A stretch of DNA of 64,000 nt from Mangifera indica (taxonomy: Eukaryota > Streptophyta > Magnoliopsida > Sapindales > Anacardiaceae). The DNA is taken from the NCBI RefSeq assembly GCF_011075055.1, contig NC_058137.1, positions 26,831,463 through 26,895,462 on the forward strand, written 5' to 3'. This document shows positions 48,083-60,672 of the stretch, piece after piece; position 1 is the stretch's first letter, and each line of letters starts with the position of its first letter. The position numbers were made by a program, and so were the translations under genes. Below the pieces are notes generated by a model, which was not told the origin of the DNA, searched no databases, and was given only the letters and a program-made list of their open reading frames with translations.

Positions 48083-48102
48083 GCCCAGCCCAAAGAAGCC
48101 CA
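48083..48102. promoter_or_regulatory. Three GCCCA elements upstream of MORF9
   Basis: GCCCA occurs at 48083, 48088 and 48098, about 90-110 bp upstream of the MORF9 ATG. Such GCCCA/TGGGC elements (site II, bound by TCP factors) are frequent near the start of nuclear genes for organelle proteins. There is no TATA box at the expected place. Confidence 0.45.
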
Positions 48103-48192
48103 AAACAATGAAAATATCGCCTCGCGAGTACAAAAATCTCATCTTAGCCTCTCTTCGTCTCTTCGCAATAATTCCTCTCTCCCCCATCAACA

Positions 48193-49654
48193 ATGGCAAC
48201 TCTATACTCCCTATCTCTTCTCACGCCAAAATCCCTCCTTTCACCTCGCCCACAACTTACTTGTGGCCTCCAACCCTTCTCAGTTAGTCTCAACTTCCGA
48301 ACTCGCTTTAGCACTCGCTCAGTTTTGACTGTCAAAGCTGGACGAACAGACAGCGACTACTCCTCGAAGAGAAGCAGCAGCAATGAACCGAGGGAGACGA
48401 TAATGTTACCGGGCTGTGACTACAACCACTGGCTCATCGTTATGGAGTTTCCCAAAGACCCAGCTCCCACTAGAGAACAAATGATTGAGACTTATCTCAA
48501 CACCCTTGCTACTGTTCTTGGCAGGTGATTTTTTTTTTTTAAATTTTTGATAGATAGTGGGAAAGGGTTTAATGGGTTATTTGGTTTTATGTTAAAATCA
48601 TTGATCTGGTTTTTGCTTCCTTTGTATTTACTGCATATTTGTTTTGTGTTGTGACTTTCACTTGTTTTTTCGGAATGAGAAAGTGTTTGTTTGTTTGTTG
48701 AGGAAGTAGTGCTTGGATTTTGTATTTGTTGCTAAAAAGTGTTTTTTGCAATGATAAACTTTCAAACTTCGATGAAAGTAAGTTCTGATTTTTATCTTGT
48801 ATATTGTATGTGTGAGTGTGTTACCGGCCCTTTTATTTCAATAGTATAAAACCTTGTTACAACAAGAACTTGGTAATTCAACTCTCTGTATGTTGACCAA
48901 TTTGGCTTTGTAAATTGCAGTAAAACGTATGATGAATGAACATAATTATAGATGGCATACTAAGATTTGTGTGTAATTGTACTTATATTTGGAGTAGTAA
49001 GAATTAGCAAGAGGTATCTTTTAAGTTAATAGGCCTAATTCTTGGGTATTGTTCCTCATTAATATCTAATAATGGAGGGACCTCAAATTTTATATATATA
49101 TTCGCTACAGCATGGAAGAGGCAAAGAAGAATATGTATGCTTTCAGCACAACCACTTACACTGGATTCCAGTGCACTGTATCTGAAGAAACTTCCGAGAA
49201 ATTCAAGGGTTTGTGATAACTAAGAAAGTTTATTGTTTAAGCTATTTTACTTGTTTATGACTTGTGAGTGTCTAACATGTATTTTCCCTGTTGTAGGACT
49301 GCCGGGTGTTCTCTGGGTGTTGCCTGACTCATACATAGATGTCAAAAATAAAGATTATGGAGGTTTGTTTTCTCTAATTGTTCATTTGAATAAATAGTTT
49401 GCAGCTTCTTATAACATAACTGGTGCCTTAGTCTAATGGTCATATAATGCTCTTTCGTACTATCTTGTCTATTTGTAGGTGATAAATATATAAATGGGGA
49501 GATAATTCCGTGCACTTATCCTACTTATCAGCCAAAGCAACGAAAGGAATCCAAATATGTTAGTAAAAGATATGAGAGACGACGAGATGGCCCTCCACCT
49601 GAACAAAGAAGACCAAGACAAGCCGCAGCTCAGTCAGAATCAACTTCTGGATGA
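48193..49654 (+). CDS. MORF9: Multiple organellar RNA editing factor 9, chloroplastic
   Basis: MORF/RIP family protein. It binds PPR editing factors and other MORFs and is needed for C-to-U editing of many plastid transcripts. Four exons, 48193-48524, 49111-49208, 49297-49362 and 49479-49654, join to 672 nt and 223 residues. Residues 1 to about 48 are rich in Ser, Leu and Arg with few acids, a typical plastid transit peptide. The MORF box starts at about residue 70 ([20 protein letters not shown]), continues with [34 protein letters not shown] and [16 protein letters not shown], and ends in a basic, Pro/Gln-rich tail ([10 protein letters not shown]). Similarity to Arabidopsis MORF9 is near-continuous over the box. 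A further intron (49656-49743) seems to lie in the 3' UTR just after the stop. No defect seen. Confidence 0.97.
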
Positions 49655-50586
49655 GGTACCAAAATTTCCATTATACTTTGGTTACTGAATTGTAGTTTTA
49701 TAAATTTGGTTTGTATAACATTTGTTTGATCATTTTTCAACAGTTTGCACCTCCAAGTCACCTTTTACTGTGCTGCTATGGGTATCAGTTGTATAATACA
49801 GACCCTTGTTTTATGGGATACGCATCTGTTCTTGATTTTTCCTTTTTCAGGGTTAAGTCTATCTTCTCTAGAGTTTGTAGAAAACAATTGTGATACACAC
49901 GGACTCTTTTAGATTTATTATTATTTGAGTTAGATGTCCAGTAGTACTTACGTATCAGATTTTGTTGCCTAGTTTAAATCTATATAGCAGTTATGCTTAG
50001 ATGGAATTTGCGTGTTGCTGGATTTGATTTTTTTTTTTTCATTTTTTTCTTGATCTTTGTGCCTGTGTGAAAAAGAATAAGGGCGAAACTCAATGACTTA
50101 CTGAGTAACAGTGTGAAATAATTTTGAAATCACTGGAAAGAAATATTGTAAAAGGGGATCATCTTGTTCAGTGTATAGTTGAAGCCTGATCATTTAGCAT
50201 GGTCTAACTTGTACAAAATTCAAATTCAAGTTGATAGATGCTGAAATATCACTACTTAGATGCATGTACTCATAATTATTTCATTGCTAAATGCTTATGT
50301 GGATAGGAAGATTAAGTGAGCTATTGAGGCATGATGAAATTCTTCACAAGGGTATGAAATTATGAAACAAATTGGGCCCCTGAAACAATTCATACTGCTG
50401 GATAGCCTACATGCCATAGCATTTGAATCTTGGTTATATAAAGTAGGTCTTTATGAGAACCTGGACCTGGAAATGATTTCTGATTTCATTCTGGATTAAT
50501 ACATTAGTTTTCTTAGCCTAAAGAGTAGAGAAAATGGAATTGTAAACAAGGAACTTGATTGTAGATGCTTTAGAGATCGTAAGTTC

Positions 50587-50976
50587 TTAATTCTTAAATG
50601 AGATGGGGCTCTGTAATAACACCTTGGACAATTTCATGGAGAACTCAATGACCAAAATGGTGCAGTAAGTTTTTAGGAAACAAAATGAAGAACAATGATA
50701 AATGGAAATTAAACAACACAAGTGTGAAATCATGAAACTCTGGAGAAAATGGATAGAGATGGAGAGTGTCTGTATTGATGGAAAATCACAACGTCCTACA
50801 AAATCACAATGAAAATTGAAAAAATAAACGAAAAACCCTTCGACGAATTCGTCAGTACCACTGGTCTCCCAAAAAGGGCAGAAGTCAGCCCCCAGAACAT
50901 TCTTCACAATAAGCCTCCCCTTCTTTTTGTGCACTCGGTCACTTTCGTTCTCTTTTTTCTCTATCTGTTTCACCAT
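50587..50976 (-). other. Unrecognised ATG frame, possible short gene
   Basis: An ATG at 50976 opens MVKQIEKKENES, then KKKGRLIVKNVLGADFCPFW and TSGTDEFVEG. The first 47 residues look coding (charged, few Phe runs); after that the frame turns Phe/Ser/Ile-rich like UTR. No family recognised and no convincing donor, so this may be a relic or a short ORF in a transcript. Confidence 0.2.
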
Positions 50977-53480
50977 CTTCACTGCTCGTATTCAGCCGGA
51001 TGGAGGTGTGGAATGATTAGATTCTCCTGGACCACCCCTTTTTGGTAGCTCCGCAAACTGCTGCTAGATAAACTCTCATGATTAGAGTTCTATCACAGTT
51101 CAAAATCTTACTTTCTTCTGGTATCCTTCAACAGATAAGTGGGAGATAGAGGTTATACATGCTGCAGTGCCAGTGCTGGTTGCATACTTAAAAGTGATAT
51201 TTTTCTTCCATATTTATCTGTAAACATTTCTGCCCCTCATTTTCTAAAGACTCCTAATGAGCAATGTCGTCGCTAATGAGTACTGAAAACAAGTTACAAT
51301 GGCGTCAAAGTTCTAAAATTTTAACTTGTATACTGAACTGTTAAGTGTAAAAGGAGATTACAAGATCAAACAAACCCGGCTCGACCTAGAACTTTAACCA
51401 TAAGCCCCAAATCATAAGAAAGTCCTGCCAGGGCTACCTCAAACTCAAAGCTGGCGGTCATGAATTCAGCTTCCTCTCACCTCAAACTATTATGGCTGGC
51501 TAAGAAACATATTTCAAATTAGTAAACATTCCTCCATGCAGAATGGAACAAATACCTTCAATTAATTAGATTGACTTTCTCCACTGAGCTATAGAGGCCT
51601 GGAAATTAAACATGCTTGCAGCTAAAGGCTAATCACAGTTTCACTTATTGTAAATAATGACAAAGTTTGAAACAGAAAATGATGAAATGGGCTGGGCAGG
51701 TTACTGTGTGTGGAATTTTCTTTCGTATCCGAAATTATGAGAGTGAAGCCATACAGAAAGATAACAATGCATGGGACAAAAGAAAGTGGATTATCAAAAA
51801 TTCAAAATAGTCAATGAGAAACATAACTTGCTGAGAAAAGTCTGCTTCTTTTGGTTTTCAGAAGCACCTCTGCAACTGCAACTCCCTGTAAAAACAATTG
51901 TACGCCATTATAATTCACAATTCAACTCTTTTTCCTTCACTTTTGATACCCCTTACTATCATCTTCACACTAATTCTAATTCATCCACCTTCTGTAAGAA
52001 CTAATTTTTCATGAAGTAAACCAAATCAATTCATCCTAGCCTCACAGGATTTATCGATAAAATACTGAATTGGAAATCTTCAAGAATTATAGAAATACCC
52101 TAATTGCCATATTTTTTGGATTAGTAAAGTTATCAAAAATAATTGCATTAGAGTGATAAATCTTTAGTTTCTGGAACTTTTTTAAATGGCAATCTTTAAT
52201 AAAAAGGGAAAGTTGTTTTGTTATAGTTTCGTTGAGAGATTTAACTAATATAAAGTAGGTTTTGATATTTCATCAAAGATTTAATAAACTTTTAGGACTC
52301 GTATTAACGTTGTTTATCTATCTTATAACCTTTAAATATGTTGAGTTTATCTTTATTGATACAAATGTCAATATTCCTATTCTTTTGACACCGAATAAGC
52401 TACAGACATGATGCTTTCTTTAGCCCCTTTTCTTTTTACAATAAGGTAAGGAATCTCTTCTTTTCAAAATTGCAACTCCTTCCCACTTGAAGAAGATACC
52501 ATTACCAGCGGCAAAGGCTCTCAACCTTAAAATCTGTGACAGCTTTTTCTTTCTCTAAACGCTTGAATCTTTCTGTGTTGATCTTTAACCATAGTCAACA
52601 AAGCCAAGGGCCCCATAAACCTCCAAAACTGATATTAAGAATAAGAACAAATATACACGCATCCCACCAATAAGAAAGAAGACAATTCCAACTTTACCAG
52701 TATACGTGAAAATTTCATGAATAGTATTTGGCAATGGTGTATCTTACTGTCCTTTCTGGGAAAGATTCGAAGCTAACCGCAAGCAAACAAACAAGTAAAT
52801 ATAAGAAACAGGAATTGATAATCATCAACCATATATATCATTTTGTTTTGACCCGGAAGGAACAGCTTTTGCTTTTAAGATTATTGAAAAGCAAACTCAT
52901 GTTTAATGCCTTGTAAACTTTAATAATCCTGCTCGTGGATGTTCAGTACTCCAAGAGCCTTCATCTTGTATACTATTCCTTAAACATTATATTAATCCAC
53001 TCTTTGTTATAATATAAAGTTTTGAGCACTACATTCTGTCACAAATTGGAATTATGATTATTCCAAGTTATTGAAAGTGCAACATTTTGACAATTTAAAG
53101 AATTGGCATAGGAGAAGTCGAAGAACTTGTTGTCCTTAATGATAAATAATTAGAGTTTGATTGTGATCCCCGTGCTTAAGGGATCCTCCATTGAACGTCT
53201 CGCCTTTCGTACTTTTCTTGTTAAATTCGATTGATAATTTATTAATTTATTTATATCAGCAATGTGATTCTTTGTCACGAATTAAAAATAATTAATTTTC
53301 AATTTTGTATAAAATAAATTAAAATAATTATGAACGACATTAACTATGTCACTTAGTTATCTATTACATTGATAATTAAATGTGATTCAAAATATAAGAA
53401 AGAAAAATAATATTTATATGTATCTAATTTTAAGTATTCAATTCGAATATTTATGTGATTTGTTATTAAATAATAAAATA
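50977..53480. other. Intergenic, no supported gene
   Basis: Mixed AT-rich sequence with short frames only (51771-52004, 52728-52916), none recognised. Confidence 0.4.
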
Positions 53481-53489
53481 TTATTTTAT

Positions 53490-53560
53490 CTTTAATTTAA
53501 TATCACTAAATTATATGATATTATATCATTTAATTATCTAATTTGATACTCGAAATTATA
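53490..53560. repeat. AT-rich recurrent core motif, copy 4
   Basis: Contains TTATATCATTTAATTATCTA then TTTGATACTCGAAATTATA, related to the copies at 6891 and 16601. Confidence 0.3.
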
Positions 53561-53880
53561 TACATATAATTTTATTAATGATAAACTAATAATATAAAAA
53601 AAGTTTTTAAGTTTATTTGGCCCATTACTTACGTGTTTACGTTCAAAATGATTATTTATATGTGAAAAAATATTTTGATAATAATTATAAAAGAAGCCGT
53701 GCATCTTCTATGTTGGTCTTTGTTTTGTGTGTGTGTATACATATATGTGTCCGTACAATTTATAGAGATTCACTATTTAACATATATTATTCTATATAAT
53801 TTAATTAAATAATAAAATTATATGAATTTATTTTAAATATATAAATATATATATTTATATGTATTGTTATATAGTTAGGT

Positions 53881-53945
53881 AATTTTAAATTAAAAATAAA
53901 ATAATATTTAATTATACAATAATATATAAAAATATATATTTATAT
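53881..53945. repeat. AT-rich recurrent core motif, copy 5
   Basis: Contains AATTTTAAATTAAAAATAAA then TTTAATTATACAATAATATA, close to the copies at 11021 and 58351. Confidence 0.3.
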
Positions 53946-54528
53946 ATTTAAAATAAATATGTATAACACTGCTGTAGGTTGTAATGAGTATTAGCGTAAA
54001 AGGTTGTTTGGTTTCAATGATTTAAAGATTACTTGGATAATTTATCTTTTATTATTTATGTTACCTTGTTTGGTTTATCAATAATAAAATATTACAGTAA
54101 TATTTTATTATCAATACTGATGTAACATATAATATATGTGATAATTTGATTACTACCTTCATTTTAATTATTAAAATATTACTAAGATAATTTTGATTTT
54201 ATTATAATTACATTATTATTTATTATTTTTTGAAACAAAAATAAGTTTATTTTTAATTAATATAATAAATAATATAAAAAATATTTAAATATAATTATAT
54301 TTATGAGTATTTAAGTAAAATAATTTAGTAGTATTCTTTTATTACTTTTAATCAAACACAATATTATTTATATCTATCAAATTTTATCAAATATAATAAT
54401 TATTTATATCCAATAATCTTTTAAATAATTTATCTATTTTAATAATAAAATATTATCTAAATTAAATACCTTCTAATGCTAAAATAATGAAATAGAAAGG
54501 GGGCATGAGTAGGCACGCGTGAAGCCCA

Positions 54529-54583
54529 CACGTGCCCCTAGTCTAATGTAACTCAACCAAACAGCTTCTATCCGGCCCACGTG
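54529..54583. promoter_or_regulatory. Pair of G-boxes upstream of the DUF538 gene
   Basis: CACGTG occurs at 54529 and 54578, in a local GC-richer patch about 1.2 kb upstream of the DUF538 ATG. It is the only gene start nearby on that side. Confidence 0.35.
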
Positions 54584-54878
54584 TTTGAAATCATTTTGCA
54601 GGGTGATTTACCTATGTCCTTGCCCGGTAAGATAATCGTTATCTCCACTCAACGTTTTCCCATCACTGTCACTCAAGGACCCTACATGGCATTCTAGTAA
54701 TTTCACTTTCTACCCTTTTCCGTAACACAAATTAACACAATTTAATTATTTCTTTATAAGCAATCATGGACTATAGGGATATTTTTATTTATTTTGGTGA
54801 TTATCTGTCTACAAAAATGACATAAATATCAAAAATGTGTTTAAAATATTATTTTTATTTGTACCAAATATTTGACCA

Positions 54879-54879
<1 letters not shown>

Positions 54880-54916
<37 letters not shown>
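54880..54916. repeat. (ATT)n microsatellite
   Basis: About 12 ATT units. Confidence 0.95.
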
Positions 54917-55687
54917 GGTGGCCTTAGTAATGAGTGCGCTTAAGCGGAAAGTACAGTAACTGACAGTAGCACAAAATCTAAGCCTTATTTATGAACCCTT
55001 CTCTTCTGCTTCCGTTTCAGTTTCAGATTTCTAGGCTTTTGCCTTTTTGACTTCATTCATACACAGCCCCAGCTGAATATTCTTTTTATTGACCAAATAC
55101 CCTTACATGTTTTACCTTTGGTTAATTAATTTTTTTTTATTTATTTGCATTAACTTGTAATAATAAAAATGTAATATAATAAAATGTGAAGAAATATTGA
55201 TGTGGACTGATTGATATATGTAACAAGCATGCAATTTGGTGAGGGCCTACCCTTTGAGAAGAATTATTAAAGCTTGCTTCGAGACAAGGAAAAAAAAAAG
55301 CAGCAAAATTCCCCTAAGATATTTCATATTTTCAACATTTTATCATTCTTCAACATTCTTTCAACCAATTTGTTTATTTTTGGGTTCTATCAATTCTCAT
55401 AGATAGATAAGATTTTGTTAAAAATAGTACAATAATTCTAGATAAATACATATTGGTCAAATCTTGCTTAGATTTTTCAAATTGATTTCAAATGAATAAG
55501 TTCAAAATAATTTAGATAAACATGTGTCTAATCCAATCTTAAAACATATATCTAATCAATTTGATTAAAATAATAAGTAATCAAAAGAAATAAATAGAAT
55601 ATAAACAAACCATTCACCAGGGGTAAAATTGTAAATCCATATCTCATTAATCTCTCCTATCTCCTTCATACATAATTACTTTCCTTC

Positions 55688-55697
55688 ATAAATAGCC
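55688..55697 (+). promoter_or_regulatory. TATA-like element of the DUF538 gene
   Basis: CATAAATAGC lies 57-66 bp upstream of the ATG at 55754, followed by a CT-rich leader. Confidence 0.4.
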
Positions 55698-55753
55698 TCT
55701 TCACTTTCTTTCAGAACTGACTCCTTAAACTCTCTCCAAAAAGAGAAAAAAAA

Positions 55754-56592
55754 ATGGCAGTCTTTACCTTTAACACCAGACATGCAACCTTATATATTTC
55801 CTTTTTCTTGATTTTTCTCTCTTTGCAAGTTCTTTGTTGTTTCTCTTCTTCAATCCATGAACTTCTCCGGTCAAAAGGGCTGCCTCCCGGCCTTCTTCCG
55901 AAGGAAGTGAAATCGTATTCGCTTTCTGAAAATGGGATGCTGGAAGTTGTTCTTGAAGGTCCATGCTTAGCGAAATATGAGAACAGGGTTTTCTTTGAAA
56001 GTGTCGTTAAAGCTAATCTCAGCTATGGCAGTCTGACCGGAGTCGTGGGTTTGTCTCAGGAAGAACTCTTCCTTTGGCTTCCGGTTAAAGATATTATCGT
56101 TGATGATCCAACTTCTGGCCTTATTTTGTTCGATATCGTTGTTGCTCACAAAGAACTCTCCTTGTCTCTCTTTGAAGATCCTCCTGACTGTAAACCTCAA
56201 GGTAATAATTAAGTTTCATTTTCAGTTTTTAATTCGTCTACTTTGAATAATAACAGTTGCTTAATTAAGTTTTTAAAGCATTTGTACCATAAGTTTAATC
56301 CATTGTTATTTCGGAAACTCTATTTCCTCTTTCTCTTGTTCCATGCTTTTGCATGTATAAAATCAAGGAACTTTGCGGTTATGGCAGAAGGAACAAACAA
56401 GCGCAAAAAGCAGCCACCTTGGAGATTGTAATTAGAAAAAAAGAAAAAGATTCTAATGATTTGTTTTTAATTTTTAAATTTTATAGAGTAATATGAAAAA
56501 ATATTCATCTGGGTTCTGATGTCTGTGCAGAACTGATGAAGAAACATGTGAGGAAGGACAGAGCAGGAGGAGGAGTAGAGGCTTTGAGATAG
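55754..56592 (+). CDS. DUF538 family secreted protein
   Basis: Plant-specific DUF538 protein; the biochemical role of the family is not settled. Two exons, 55754-56201 and 56531-56592, join in frame (split Gly/Glu codon) to 510 nt and 169 residues, the usual family size. Residues about 12-32 (LYISFFLIFLSLQVLC) form a signal peptide, so the protein should enter the secretory pathway. The domain follows: IHELLRSKGLPPGLLPKEV at about 35-52, GMLEVVLEGPCLAKYENRV, LTGVVGLSQEELFLWLPV, and DPTSGLILFDIVVAHKELSL at about 120-140. Exon 2 encodes ELMKKHVRKDRAGGGVEALR. If the intron is kept, translation stops two codons into it. A TATA-like element and two G-boxes lie upstream. Confidence 0.92.
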
Positions 56593-59500
56593 AAGGAGAA
56601 GAGAAGAGATGCCAAAGAAACAGACTGTGTCAACTTTGTCTTTTTGTTCTTAGTGTTTTTTATATTTTGTTAATTAATTTAGGGTTTGGTGGTAGGACCT
56701 GTAATTAAAGATGTGAAATTTGGAATCATATTCTCTAATCAAATTTAGAACTTGTAAACTTTCAACTTTTCTTTAATTCCTTCTGTTTTTGTCTCTTGCC
56801 ATTACACCAAAGCAAAGAATCCATTCTTTCCCTTTCCCCTAATCTCTATATTATTCAATTTCACGCAACAAATTTTAAATTACAAATGATAATATATTTA
56901 AAATTAAAAAAATATTTTTTTATATGGGTTTATCCCATCAAAATCGAATTAGATTTTATTAAATATATTTCAAATATTAATTTTGATGATTTGGAAGGTA
57001 AGTAAAGCCTTAGCTCAGTTCACGGGCGAATTTTGTGGACACTTTTTATTATGGGATTCTTGGAATTATGTAAATAAATATTTTGAGAGGAAATGTGGGC
57101 CATTGTTGTTGTGGGTCCAGGGTTGGACCCACATGGGCTTAAGGTTGCATTATATTGGTTCACTGTTTTGCCTTGGTCACCGGCTTTATTGTGCATGAGC
57201 TGTGTCAGGGAAAACTTTGAACTACCATTTTAGGTCTATTTACCCTGATTTGGTCATTTGATAATAACAATGATTTGAGCAAATTAGGGCATGGTTCAAG
57301 TTACATTATTACAAAAGAAAAAGTAACACATCATTTTGCAAGTTAAAGTCCTTTTTATGAACTCACACTGAGTAAAATTACTCAAGTCTTTATCATTTGA
57401 TATTGCAAATGTAAATGTAATATTTACGTTACCCTAACGTTGTTTGGGCATATGCCAATTGAGAGATTTTTCATGTGGAGTATGAGTTTTACTTATCAAT
57501 GGAGGAGGGTGGTTTGGAGTGTGTGGGTTAAGTTGGTTTGTTGTTTCATCTTCAAAGGTCATATTCTCTTGTCGGTTTTTAATAATATTGTCTAGTCAAG
57601 TTGGAGCATGGGAGATATTAAAATAAATAAAAGAGAAATGTATGAAAAGATGGGTAATTCTATTTAAAGATTTGATCGCCAATGTCTCCCATTTTCACAT
57701 AAAAATTTTGTTTGAATGTAATTATTATTTAACTATTGCATTACTCAAAATGGATAAATACTTGGTCACGTGAAAATATTTTACCACACGCATAAAAGTA
57801 TTTTTATGAATATTGTTATTTGAGTCCTATAACAACTCTTTACTCTAATTTATGTTCATTTCGTTAATTTAATCATGTCTCGTTAACTTTTATGTTTAAA
57901 AGAAAATTAAACATAAATGTATGTTAAATAAAATAGTAATTAAATATGTATAAACAACTGAAAATGCAATTAAAAAAATTAATATCCTAAATAACTCTAT
58001 CCTCATTCCCTTCTATTCTCCTCTTTTTATCTCATTCTCTAAAATACTATTATAGTAATAACATTATGTTAAATAATTAATAGTGTAATAAATATTTTTG
58101 AAAATTATATTTTTTCAAATAAGAATGGGACGTGGAGAGTATGAGACAGGGATAAGACAAAGATATATATCCCTATATATCACCGTGCCCGATTGTTTGT
58201 TATTCTTGTCTCTATTTATGTTAAAGAATCTCACCCCCTATAAGGAGGGATGAGGCGAGAACTCTATTTTTAAGGTTAAATTGTCATCCCTACTAATAAT
58301 ATTTAGTGGTATGAAAATATATAAGACAATGTGTTAAAGATGTTTTATTTAATTGAATAGTTTTAAATTATAAATAAAATAACATTCAATCATATAATAA
58401 TATGTTAGTTATTATACCCGTGTTTTTACATCTTGTTAATTGCATGTAATATCACTCGACAAAGAACTATAACTTTGAATACTATACATTCGTAAAAATC
58501 TTAACTTTGTTATATGCAAACTAAAATCTATTTAATTCACCTCGGAGGAAAATCGCATCTACATTTGAATGTGGAAATTGACTTGCTATTCCTTTCACTG
58601 CAAGATTTTCTCTAGATTAGAGCAAGGCAAACAAAAATAGGTGAAGAAAGCCAGTAACTTTAAGATAAAAAGAAAATAAAAAGCCATTAATCCTATCAGC
58701 GGGGGTATTTCTGTAATCTTAGTTTATCTCATATAATTATAATTAAATCTAAGTAACATTTTTTTTTTTGTTTAAGTATATTATTATAAACAAAATTAAC
58801 CAAAATCTCAACCGAGTGACGGAGGACAAACTAAGCTCGTCTTAGCAGAACACTCAAGGCAACGAAACCATAACAAGACTTATAAACTCAACCCATAAAT
58901 GCAAACACCTAAATATGTTTTCTCTTAAAATTCTATCCAATTTACTACATAGATAGAATTTAAGAGAATGATATAACTAAGTTATCCAATATCCAACACT
59001 TAAAAGATAAGCTTGAGAGTCTTGAGATTAAAAAAAAAGACAAACAGAGATCAATTTATATTTATCAAAATAAGATCAAACAAAATGTCAAAAATTTAAT
59101 TGTTCGAGTTTGAAGGGTCATCGAAGAGAAGATTGTAGACTGCCTAAATCATACACGAAAGCAGGAAAAGCACTTGTGGACTGTCCAAACAGAGTACACT
59201 TCTTCTTCTTTGTTCTAGCCACAATTTTTGCTCTCTTCAAAGATTGTAGGGATCAAAGTCGATTGTAGCCAAATCTAAGAAATATTAGAATTGGACAATG
59301 TGGGGATCAATATCACAATTTGATAGTCTTTATATATTAATTTGATAAGAGATGACTAAAGAATGTGATTGACATTTTGCCACCCAAAGATTTGACCTAA
59401 AAACATTTTTTTCACGTAATTGCATGAATTATATGTTCCTTCCTAAATCTTAATTTTGGTAACATAAAATTAATTGTAAAAAAAATATAATAGTCATTTA

Positions 59501-60337
59501 ACCTTTTAAAAGTTTTGAAAACAAATAAAAAAATTAAAAAAAATTTAAAAATATAATGACTCGAAAAATGTTTCAATACTATCATAACCTATACAAAATC
59601 AACAAGTGCTAGTGTATCTAATGGCCATAATCAACGAAATCAACCATTACCACCCAAAATTAATTGCGGTTGAATCAATAAGAAAATCCAGTGATCACGA
59701 GCAACAAAATCAACAACCATCACCATGTTAGAAATGGTTTAATACCATTACCACAAAATTAACAATTGCATCCATTTCAACAACCAAATCAAAGATTTTG
59801 TGGCTACGAATGGACTTGGAGAGAGTGACAACACTGTTAAAGAAAAATTTTCCCAATTCAGGGTCAAAGATTGGATTCATATGGAGGGGGGACCTTCCAT
59901 AATGGAGGAAAAATTGTAGAAACTTTCTAGGATTGCTATAAGGAGCAGGAATTATGTTTTGAGGGTGGCCAGGAGGAGGGAGGTTAATAGCTAGCACAAG
60001 GATGAGATTGTGTGTGGGAGGTAGAGATGTTCCCCGGTATGGTGGTAGTGGTGCGAATGCGGGGGGTGATGCATTTGGTGCAATAAGATATTATTTTTGT
60101 AGTGGGGTTTTAATATAAAAATATATATCTAGTTCAAAGAATTTTTTATTAATTTCATGTTATTTTTCACATTAATTTAATTCTTTATATTATTTATTTT
60201 ATCAATTAATATTAAAAGATTATTATAATTTTTATTATCTAATTAATCAAACAAAATTATATGGTAAGTAAAATATAGATAATCATAGTAATATTTTATT
60301 TTTGTAACCAAAAAAATGGTGTCAATATATTAGAACC
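56593..60337. other. Intergenic, no supported gene
   Basis: The first few hundred bases hold the DUF538 3' UTR. The rest is AT-rich with no recognised gene. A minus-strand frame at 59728-59997 is unrecognised. Confidence 0.4.
58351..58412. repeat. AT-rich recurrent core motif, copy 6
   Basis: Contains TTTTAAATTATAAATAAAAT then AACATTCAATCATATAATAA, close to the copy at 53881. Confidence 0.3.
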
Positions 60338-60672
60338 TGTTATAAACAACCCAACAGATATTGTCCGCTTTAGGCTTCAGGCTCTCACGGCTTTAAAACG
60401 CGTCTATTGAGTTAAGGGTTTTTGGCCCCTGCCTATATACAAGCTCAGTAGACTACACGGGAGTGATGTGAGACTTCAGGTCACAACACACCCCTCCCCA
60501 TTGCAAATCGTGCTGATAACATGTTATAAATAACCTAACAAATATTGTCTGCTTTGGGCTTCAGACCCTCACGACTTTAAAACGCGTCTATTGAGTTAAA
60601 GGATTCTGACCCCTGCATATATATACGCTCAGTAGACTGTGTGAGAGCAATGTAGGACTTCAGGTCACAACA
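60338..60672 (-). mobile_element. Complete SMART/TRIM-type LTR element, 335 bp
   Basis: Two 151-bp LTRs (60338-60488, 60522-60672), each TGTTATAAA...TCACAACA, flank only 33 bp. The 5-bp flanks are GAACC on both sides, a perfect target duplication. Read on the minus strand, the 33 bp begin TGTTATCAGCAC, close to the initiator-Met primer-binding site TGGTATCAGAGC, and end in purine-rich AATGGGGAGGGG, a polypurine tract. Nothing else fits between them, so the element keeps only the signals for reverse transcription and must use proteins from other elements. The LTRs contain TTTAAAACGCGTC, a motif I recall from LTR-like repeats of many dicots. About 24 differences between the LTRs, mostly transitions, point to an old insertion. 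Confidence 0.9.

Noticed and set aside
60338..60672. Simple tandem duplication as explanation for the two 151-bp units
   Set aside because: TG/CA ends, primer-binding site, polypurine tract and matching GAACC flanks fit an LTR insertion far better.
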